The position numbers and the translations under genes were made by a program. A model generated the notes under the pieces. It was given only the letters and a program-made list of their open reading frames with translations, was not told where the DNA came from and did no database searches. Below are positions 58,925 to 64,000 of a DNA stretch of 64,000 nucleotides, piece by piece. Source of the DNA: Sphingopyxis sp. PAMC25046 (GTDB lineage Bacteria; Pseudomonadota; Alphaproteobacteria; Sphingomonadales; Sphingomonadaceae); the NCBI RefSeq assembly GCF_004795895.1, contig NZ_CP039250.1, positions 1,116,001-1,180,000 on the forward strand, given 5' to 3'. Position 1 is the first letter of the stretch; the number at the start of each line of letters is the position of its first letter.

Positions 58925-60098
58925 GGTCGAGCTGCATGGTGGAAATGTTGAATGTCGCCTGATAGGTGGAATGGCCCCCAGCGTAGTATCCGCGGTACTT
59001 TTTGTACATGAAGACGGCCATGGCAGCGTTAAAGGCATTAAGTTCGACAGTCTGGATGTTCTTCTGGTACTCATCCGGGATATCTATCAGGTCGTCCCCG
59101 ATCATCTCCGCTATTGCGGCAGGCGAGCTCGCCGCGTCGAGCAGGGTCGTATCGACCAACCCGGTGAGCCCAGGATTGCCGTGGTGTAGTCCCATTCCGA
59201 CTATGACAACAGGAATGTCGCGAGCGAGGAGCAGCTTCACAATATTTCTGCGAGCTGCAATCTTGTCGACGGCGATGAAGGCAAAGGTAATACCTTCGAG
59301 CAAATTTTCCGACGTAGCATCGAGGCGTTCCTCGAACGCCTTCACGCCGTTATGCCACCCGGCATAACGCTGCTCAATCACCCGAACCTTCGGCTGACCT
59401 AGTTCCTCCCTGATGGTTGCTCCGGGAATGCGGAAGGCGTTGTGGATGTCGAGCTCATCGAAATCGTAAAGGTGAATTGCTTTGACTCGCGTCTTCGAAA
59501 TCAAGTCGAAGATATATGATCCGGTACCGCCGGCGCCGATGATTGCGACGGCGTCCTCGGAAATGCGTTTGTCGAGTTCGCTCAGATTTGCCCGGGCCGA
59601 ATTCATGTCGTCGAAGGGGAATGGGCATTCAGCTGGCCTCTCACCGATCGAAACGAAAGGCGTCGCGTTGAACTTCGGATGCTTCGCCTCGGCCGGTCCA
59701 GCTACGTAGGCGGCATATTCGGTGAACTTCTCGTGGAGGCTGACGTACTCGCGCTTGGCCCCATTGGCGTCGAGCGGCTTCCACGACCAGTAGAAGGTTG
59801 ACGATTTCCCATCGAACAACGGCGATGCGGTCGCGCCGTTTCCGCTGAACAATATGCGTCCTTCATGATCGTAGGGCTGGTCGCCAATGAAATACATCTG
59901 GTGGTTCATCGGCAGGGTCCGTGCCCGGTGATCCGCGTCCAGGTTGAGGGTGTCGACCATCAGCCCGGTACGCGGATCACCAGCCGCGTCGAGATACGGC
60001 ACCGGCATGACCAGATAAGGGCCGCGCCTGTAGAGCGCATATCCCTCATCGAGGAGCTGCTGGATGCTGCCATCTTCGGAAGGCGGAAGCTTATCCAA
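58911..60098 (-). CDS. ThiF/E1-like adenylyltransferase with extra N-terminal domain
   Basis: The 395-residue protein has an unassigned N-terminal domain (about 1-180; E2-like or DUF6791-type is possible) and a ThiF-fold adenylation domain with the ATP loop AIIGAGGTGSYIFDLI (residues 185-200), acidic strand end YDFDELDIHN, and the RRNIVKLLLARDIPVVIVGM core. E1 proteins adenylate a ubiquitin-like C-terminus and usually take it onto a Cys, but only one Cys is present (C158, in the N-terminal part), so the usual thioester Cys in the C-terminal half is absent. The start is TTG at 60098, 18 bases after the ubiquitin-like gene. Confidence 0.8.
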   Translation of the reverse strand: MDKLPPSEDGSIQQLLDEGYALYRRGPYLVMPVPYLDAAGDPRTGLMVDTLNLDADHRARTLPMNHQMYFIGDQPYDHEGRILFSGNGATASPLFDGKSSTFYWSWKPLDANGAKREYVSLHEKFTEYAAYVAGPAEAKHPKFNATPFVSIGERPAECPFPFDDMNSARANLSELDKRISEDAVAIIGAGGTGSYIFDLISKTRVKAIHLYDFDELDIHNAFRIPGATIREELGQPKVRVIEQRYAGWHNGVKAFEERLDATSENLLEGITFAFIAVDKIAARRNIVKLLLARDIPVVIVGMGLHHGNPGLTGLVDTTLLDAASSPAAIAEMIGDDLIDIPDEYQKNIQTVELNAFNAAMAVFMYKKYRGYYAGGHSTYQATFNISTMQLDRESS

Positions 60099-60116
60099 TT
60101 TGTCCCGTCCTCTCTA

Positions 60117-60386
60117 TTAGGATTGGCCGGTGCCGGTCACGGTAAAGTCCATGCCCTCGACGACCTGGACCGAGCCGCCCGGCTTGAGCTTGCCGGATGC
60201 GTTCCCGTGACCGCGGTCATACGAAATGCGATATCCGTCCGCAGGATTGGCGCCATCGCCGAACGCCAACTTCACCAGCTGGTCGAACGAGATCTTGCCC
60301 TTGGGCACGGAATGAGGCTGGTCATTAACGACGATATCGACCGTCTTCGGTCCCTTGTCGTCCTTGTCTTCTTTGAGGTCACTCAT
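60117..60386 (-). CDS. Multiubiquitin-family ubiquitin-like protein, single domain
   Basis: The 89-residue protein has a charged flexible N-terminus and then one beta-grasp unit: TVDIVVNDQPHSVPKGKISF, FDQLVKLAFGDGANPADGYR, YDRGHGNASGKLKPGGSVQV and VEGMDFTVTGTGQS. This order, including the LxPGxSVxVxEGMxFxV block, is that of the Multi_ubiq domain family. Unlike longer relatives it has a single domain, and it ends in Gly-Gln-Ser, not Gly-Gly. It is the presumed modifier for the E1-like enzyme encoded next. Confidence 0.8.
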   Translation of the reverse strand: MSDLKEDKDDKGPKTVDIVVNDQPHSVPKGKISFDQLVKLAFGDGANPADGYRISYDRGHGNASGKLKPGGSVQVVEGMDFTVTGTGQS

Positions 60387-60421
60387 CTGACTTCCTTTCG
60401 TTCTGAGTTCTTGCCGCCGCT

Positions 60422-60646
60422 TTATCCCTTCGGCGGGAACGGGTCGTTGCCGTAGCTGTCGCGCGCCCTGATCTGTCCGTTTCGGCCGTGGATCAGCAAT
60501 TCGCTGCCTTGGCGCTGCGCCGTGGCCCGAGCGACCTGCGCTGCCTCAGCCTGTGTCGAATGAACGGAAGATGCGCGGCTGTTACCGGCGCCGCGGACGG
60601 CCCAGCCGCTCGCGTGCGGGACAACGTGTTGGTTTTTACCTGCCAT
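60422..60646 (-). CDS. DUF2188-like small protein at the head of the ubiquitin-like operon
   Basis: The 74-residue protein (begins MAGKNQHVVPHASGWAVRGA) has the DUF2188 pattern: V.P...GWAV...G..R.SS.H.TQAEA...AR..A, then ELLIHGRNGQIRARDSYGND. DUF2188 proteins are small, basic and of unknown role. The gene is first in the operon, 35 bases before the ubiquitin-like gene. Confidence 0.8.
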   Translation of the reverse strand: MAGKNQHVVPHASGWAVRGAGNSRASSVHSTQAEAAQVARATAQRQGSELLIHGRNGQIRARDSYGNDPFPPKG

Positions 60647-60678
60647 TGGCTTGGGCCTCTTGTTCTGTTAGTGACGTG

Positions 60679-60698
60679 GCGTTGCGAATCTGCAACGC
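60679..60698. promoter_or_regulatory. Palindromic operator candidate
   Basis: GCGTTGC-GAATCT-GCAACGC is a perfect seven-base inverted repeat in the middle of the 97-base gap between the divergent ubiquitin-like operon and the XRE/ImmA pair. It fits a dimeric XRE-type regulator. Confidence 0.55.
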
Positions 60699-60716
60699 AA
60701 GAGGGAGATCGCAAAT

Positions 60717-60744
60717 GTCGAACGGAATTGCAAGAGTCGAACGG
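60717..60744 (+). promoter_or_regulatory. Direct repeats at the XRE gene start
   Basis: GTCGAACGG occurs at 60717-60725 and 60736-60744, 19 bases apart, the second touching the GTG start of the XRE gene. The spacing, close to two helical turns, suggests a second binding site, possibly for autoregulation. Confidence 0.45.
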
Positions 60745-61094
60745 TGACGGATGTTCATTTTGATGGGGAGAAGTTCGTGGCAGCGCTGGACAGCACGCGG
60801 CGGGCGCGGAACATGACCTGGCGAAAGGTGGCGGATGAGGCGAAAGTCAGCGCCTCAACCTTGACGCGACTGTCTCAGGGTAAACGTCCCGACGTCGATA
60901 GCCTCGGCGCTCTAGTTCACTGGGCCGGTCTCGATACGGACACTTTTTACACCGGGACGGCCGCAGCTACGCCCATCGAACCCCTCGCCAAGGTCACGGC
61001 CTATCTCCGGGCCGATCCTAATCTGAGCGACGAAGGAGCAAAGGCATTGGAAGCCATTCTTCATGCCACCTACGAACAATTTCGAAAGAAATGA
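60744..61094 (+). CDS. XRE-family transcriptional regulator
   Basis: The 116-residue protein starts at GTG and has an XRE HTH at about residues 10-62 (ARNMTWRKVADEAKVSASTL, then TRLSQGKRPDVDSLGALVHW). Its C-terminus is helical. It lies one base before an ImmA/IrrE-like peptidase gene, a common pair in which the peptidase cuts the repressor under stress. It is divergent from the ubiquitin-like operon. Confidence 0.88.
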   Translation: MTDVHFDGEKFVAALDSTRRARNMTWRKVADEAKVSASTLTRLSQGKRPDVDSLGALVHWAGLDTDTFYTGTAAATPIEPLAKVTAYLRADPNLSDEGAKALEAILHATYEQFRKK

Positions 61095-61095
61095 G

Positions 61096-61674
61096 ATGAC
61101 GTTGCGGCGAGGCTTCAAGACCGAAGCGAACAGGACTGCGCGAGAAATTCGCGCAGAGCTGGGCCTCGCCGCCGACGCTCCGCTGTGCCCCTTTTTGACG
61201 GCAAAGCATCTGGAGGTTCTCACCGTAAAGTTGTCCGACTTTCGAGGGCAGCACGGCGACGCGGTCGAGTATCTCATCAGTACGGCGGGACAGACCGAAT
61301 TTTCAGCTATCACAGTCTGCATCGGCAGTGTTCGGGTTATCGTTTACAATGATGGCCATTCGCCCGCGCGCTGCGCCGCCAACATCATGCATGAGCTGGC
61401 TCACATGCTGTTGTTGCACCCGCCGCACCCCTTGTGCGGGGAGACGGGGAAGCGCCATTTCGATGCCGGGCTCGAGGAAGAAGCAAACTGGTTTGGTCCC
61501 GCGCTTTTGGTCTCTGACGAAGCCGCCGTGACTGTGGCGAAGCGGGGGATCACTATAAGGTCTGCGGCAGCTGAGTATGGCGTCAGCACACAACTGATGC
61601 AGATGCGACTAAACGTTACGGGCGCGCAACGGCGCATTTCAAGAGCTGCTCATCTGGTTGCGGCGTTTAGATAA
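61096..61674 (+). CDS. ImmA/IrrE-type zinc metallopeptidase
   Basis: The 192-residue protein has the HExxH zinc site MHELAHMLLLHP (His, Glu, His) and a downstream Glu-rich segment EEEANWFGPALLVSD, matching DUF955/ImmA peptidases. Such proteins cleave XRE repressors. The ATG at 61096 follows AAGAAATGAG immediately after the XRE stop. The C-terminus carries an HTH-like stretch (SAAAEYGVSTQLMQMRLNVT) typical of the family. Confidence 0.85.
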   Translation: MTLRRGFKTEANRTAREIRAELGLAADAPLCPFLTAKHLEVLTVKLSDFRGQHGDAVEYLISTAGQTEFSAITVCIGSVRVIVYNDGHSPARCAANIMHELAHMLLLHPPHPLCGETGKRHFDAGLEEEANWFGPALLVSDEAAVTVAKRGITIRSAAAEYGVSTQLMQMRLNVTGAQRRISRAAHLVAAFR

Positions 61675-61747
61675 AGTAACATTGCGATGTGTCGGTAGCC
61701 GATGCTTCCTGGCAGCAAACGATCGCAATACGACGCTTGGTTCGAGA

Positions 61748-62317
61748 CTATGGAGGCGAATTCGAGGACGTGATGATGGCATCGACGAAGGCTATGGCGC
61801 GTGCACGATTACCAGAATCAATTTTGAGCAGGGGGATGCTGAGCGCCGATGCGTAAATCTCTCCGAGCTCCCGTAGACGGCGTCGTTGTAGTCGAAGTTC
61901 AGTAAGGTTCCGGCGGGGGCGCTGGCGCTTGTCGAGTGAGCGGCGTTTGAGGACCGCCGTGGCGGGGGCATCCACCAGAATTATTGCTGCGAGGCCTAGC
62001 GACGCCATTACGTTCGTCGGGACATCGACGAGTTCCCGGTCATTGTCGATGAAGGCGTGCGCCTCCAGCAGAACGGGTCTCTCCAATTGCCCGGCGCGCT
62101 CATTGGCTAAAGCACTCGCTAGCTCGAACTGATTGTCCCTGACATGATCGCTCTCGGCGGTGCGGAGTTTCTCACCGGTGGTATGGAATGATCGCCTTAG
62201 CAGGCTGCCGGCGGTCATTCTCAGAATACCGGGGCGTGCACGCACGATCGCTTTCGCCAGATGGCTCTTGCCCGAGCCCGAAAGACCCAGGATCGCGATG
62301 ACGGGCGCGGCATTCAT
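61748..62317 (-). CDS. P-loop NTPase, small kinase-like
   Basis: The 189-residue protein has Walker A at its N-terminus (IAILGLSGSGKSHLAKAI), a lid-like Arg-rich region (KRRSLDKRQRPRRNLTELRL) and VLLEAHAFID in the region of a Walker B strand. The size and layout resemble dephospho-CoA kinase/AAA_33 nucleoside or nucleotide kinases. The ATG overlaps the stop of the PIN-GNAT gene by four bases (ATGA), so they are translationally coupled. Substrate unknown. Confidence 0.75.
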   Translation of the reverse strand: MNAAPVIAILGLSGSGKSHLAKAIVRARPGILRMTAGSLLRRSFHTTGEKLRTAESDHVRDNQFELASALANERAGQLERPVLLEAHAFIDNDRELVDVPTNVMASLGLAAIILVDAPATAVLKRRSLDKRQRPRRNLTELRLQRRRLRELGEIYASALSIPLLKIDSGNRARAIAFVDAIITSSNSPP

Positions 62318-63852
62318 AGCGCAAATCCGAAATTCATCGACGGGAGAAGTTCGGGTAGGCCGGCGCGGTCGATCCGGGTGATCGACTGCGGCGGACCTTT
62401 GAGAACGCCGGTATTGGTCAGCTTTTTGAGGCCGATCGGTGGACTGAGATGACGAATGAGCAGGAAATCGATTACGGCGAGGCCGTTCGGCGACGCGGCG
62501 GCCATCGCCTCCAGATCCTGCCGCGAATAAACTGATCGGCCAGCTGTCAGTCGCAGCAACTCCGCTTCTCCGACCGCACGGCGCAATTGTTCGACCACGC
62601 CGACGGTGGTCAGCATCTGGGAGTTCTGCGCTGCTTCCTCTTTGGACTGATAGAAGAACAGAAGGTCGCCCGCGCGCATGGCCTTGATCTTTGCGCGGCA
62701 GACATAAACTTTTCTGATCGTGTTCCCGGGCACGCGACCGGCTTCGCGGTCGTCGATCGTGTCGTCATTGAACAAAGGGGTCGGAACGAGCTTGGCGACT
62801 TCCGGGAAAAGCTGGCGATGAAATCGCCATTGCACCGGGACCGCGAATAGCGTGACAGGGTTAGCGATGCTGAAACGCGGGTAGCGTGTCCGCACGAGAT
62901 GGGCGGCATCATCTCCTGTTGGAGCGGGTATCGCATCTTTCGGCAAATATTTAGCAAGGATGAGCTCGCCTGTCGAATTCTCGCCATTAGTGACGAACCC
63001 GTATCGGCCGAGAAGATCGATCAGCATCGTCTGCTTGGGAAAAGTCGTAAGGTACAAGGCGTCGAAGCCGTTAAGCTGGGCGTACCAGATCGCCTTACGC
63101 AGAAGAAGTTCGCCTACCTTGTGACCTTGCGCACGCGCGCCGACCTTGAATGTGCATAATTTGAGTATCTTGTCCGATGGAGTGAGGCCGAGTTCGGTCC
63201 CGTCCTCAGCTTTGCGAACAATGAGGCCGTCGAGCAGGCCATCACGGCCTCGAATGACCCAGCAATCGCGATGTTCGACCACGCACTTGGTCCGCCACCA
63301 ATGCACGAACGGTTCGTAATCGGCTCGCAAGCTTTCGAATATAGGATCGGCGAGGTCAACGCTGTACGCGGGCACGTCTGCGACAAATGCTACGCCGTCA
63401 TCGACCGCGTCTTGGAGCGCCTTGAGCCAAGCCACCGCGTCAGCGATCGTGAGGACACGTTCTTCCAATGGCGTGCCTCGCACGCGCTTATGGATACCCT
63501 CATCCTGAGAAATCAAAATGTCGATGGCATCGAGTGACAGGGCATAAAGAAGCTGGACGTCGACGCGATCATTCTCGTTCTTGATCGGTCCGAACTGCTG
63601 TTCGAGTAGTTCCCAGCCGCGAATGGCGATTAAAGCGAGCCACGGATATTTTTCCATCCGAGACGCCGAAACCAGCCGACGGACTTCGTTTCGATCGCGC
63701 GCGAAATCGTCTCTCATCGCCGGATGAATATGGAGCGAGATGCCGCCTGCCTGACAACGTCGCGACAATTCGGCGGCAACGGGTCCGGTTTGCCCAGGAT
63801 CCTCGAGGGCGATCAGCACATTCGTATCGATCAGGGCCCTAGTCTTGCTCAT
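62314..63852 (-). CDS. PIN-GNAT-PUA/EVE-like three-domain fusion protein
   Basis: The 512-residue protein has a PIN-like nuclease domain (about 1-145) with acidic residues D9 (ALIDTNVLIALEDPG), D95/D98 and D117 (ILISQDEGIHKR). A GNAT acetyltransferase-like domain follows (about 190-305; acetyl-CoA loop VGARAQGHKVGELLLRKAI). The C-terminal domain (about 330-512) has KVYVCRAKIKAMRAGDLLFF and TVGVVEQL, a PUA/EVE/ASCH-like fold. The first two domains could cut and modify RNA or tRNA, and the third could recognise modified bases. The combined architecture is unusual and reads like a conflict-system effector. Confidence 0.75.
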   Translation of the reverse strand: MSKTRALIDTNVLIALEDPGQTGPVAAELSRRCQAGGISLHIHPAMRDDFARDRNEVRRLVSASRMEKYPWLALIAIRGWELLEQQFGPIKNENDRVDVQLLYALSLDAIDILISQDEGIHKRVRGTPLEERVLTIADAVAWLKALQDAVDDGVAFVADVPAYSVDLADPIFESLRADYEPFVHWWRTKCVVEHRDCWVIRGRDGLLDGLIVRKAEDGTELGLTPSDKILKLCTFKVGARAQGHKVGELLLRKAIWYAQLNGFDALYLTTFPKQTMLIDLLGRYGFVTNGENSTGELILAKYLPKDAIPAPTGDDAAHLVRTRYPRFSIANPVTLFAVPVQWRFHRQLFPEVAKLVPTPLFNDDTIDDREAGRVPGNTIRKVYVCRAKIKAMRAGDLLFFYQSKEEAAQNSQMLTTVGVVEQLRRAVGEAELLRLTAGRSVYSRQDLEAMAAASPNGLAVIDFLLIRHLSPPIGLKKLTNTGVLKGPPQSITRIDRAGLPELLPSMNFGFAL

Positions 63853-64000
63853 GCTCGATGAGGTCCCGATGTGCCTCCTTCAACACGAGGTAGGACTGCG
63901 GAGCGTTCAACCCGTATTCTTCCCGTAGATTCTTCAGCGGTACGGGGCTTTGATAGGTTGTCGGATTGCTCAGCAATAGCGCGCAGCCGGTATCGGCGCC
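63839..64000 (-). CDS. Partial gene upstream of the PIN fusion, C-terminus only
   Basis: The minus-strand frame enters from the right edge and gives 53 residues ending at TAG (63839-63841), overlapping the PIN gene start by 14 bases. The visible tail includes LLLSNPTTYQSPVPLKNLRE and ends with an acidic helix. The spacing of SP-VPL-xxLRE is like the last part of PUA/EVE/ASCH-type domains, but that is a guess from a short fragment. It appears to be the previous gene of the same operon. Confidence 0.55.
   Translation of the reverse strand, partial: GADTGCALLLSNPTTYQSPVPLKNLREEYGLNAPQSYLVLKEAHRDLIEHEQD

Larger units (their letters stand above)
41598..64000. mobile_element. Genomic island inserted at tRNA-Leu(CAG), right end not in window
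   Basis: From the tRNA 3' end onward the window switches to mobile-element genes: integrase, excisionase-like HTH, primase-like, ParB-like, helicase/methyltransferase, DUF932 and numerous small unknown genes, with cargo modules at the right. No housekeeping gene appears after 41,597. The set is plasmid/ICE-like; conjugation genes are not in view. Confidence 0.8.

Overview
The window is GC-rich, compact chromosomal DNA of an alphaproteobacterium. The protein set points to Sphingomonadaceae, most likely a Sphingopyxis-like genus: an ECF41 sigma factor with its carboxymuconolactone-decarboxylase partner, a PtsP-type EI(Ntr), a gltD/gltB cluster, a TonB receptor with an adjacent YezD-like gene, and many small lipoproteins. 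The genus call is inference from gene content only.

Positions 1-41,500 are ordinary chromosomal backbone. In order it holds: a truncated DoxX gene; a redox/ECF41 pair; a TolB-like propeller gene and a duplicated DUF1579-like gene divergent from a LysR regulator; ybeY-corC, a GT4 glycosyltransferase and rarA; a run of small enzymes (YjbR-like, serine hydrolase, GFA); a five-gene glycan/lipid-modification cluster (GT2, GT-C, flippase-like protein, methyltransferase, GT4); ptsP, a polyproline lipoprotein and a nitronate monooxygenase; a YezD-like gene with a TonB receptor; katG; a YciB-like gene; lysC divergent from ubiG; a GST-like gene (possible fzlA); the nitrogen-assimilation cluster gltD-DUF2059-gltB (minus strand); and uppP with an NAD-binding gene.

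At 41,511 a tRNA-Leu(CAG) is followed by a P4-type tyrosine integrase and a set of repeated ACCATCA motifs. This marks a genomic island that runs off the right edge (over 22 kb visible). Its core resembles plasmid/ICE maintenance modules of alphaproteobacteria: excisionase-like HTH, CHC2/Toprim primase-like protein, ParB-like protein, a methyltransferase/Strawberry-notch helicase fusion, a DUF932 protein, several small unknown proteins and a GHKL-fold ATPase. Six of these genes share a G-rich purine leader element 33-63 nt before the start codon.

The most interesting part is the right end. A minus-strand operon (58,520-60,646) encodes a DUF2188-like protein, a ubiquitin-fold (multiubiquitin family) protein, a ThiF/E1-like enzyme with an extra N-terminal domain and only one cysteine, and a DUF6527-like Cys/His-rich protein. 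It is divergent from an XRE regulator/ImmA-type protease pair, with a palindrome and direct repeats between them. Next to it lies a second minus-strand operon (61,748-64,000) with a PIN-GNAT-PUA/EVE-like three-domain fusion, a small P-loop kinase-like protein, and an upstream gene cut by the window edge. Both look like conflict, stress or defence modules carried as island cargo.
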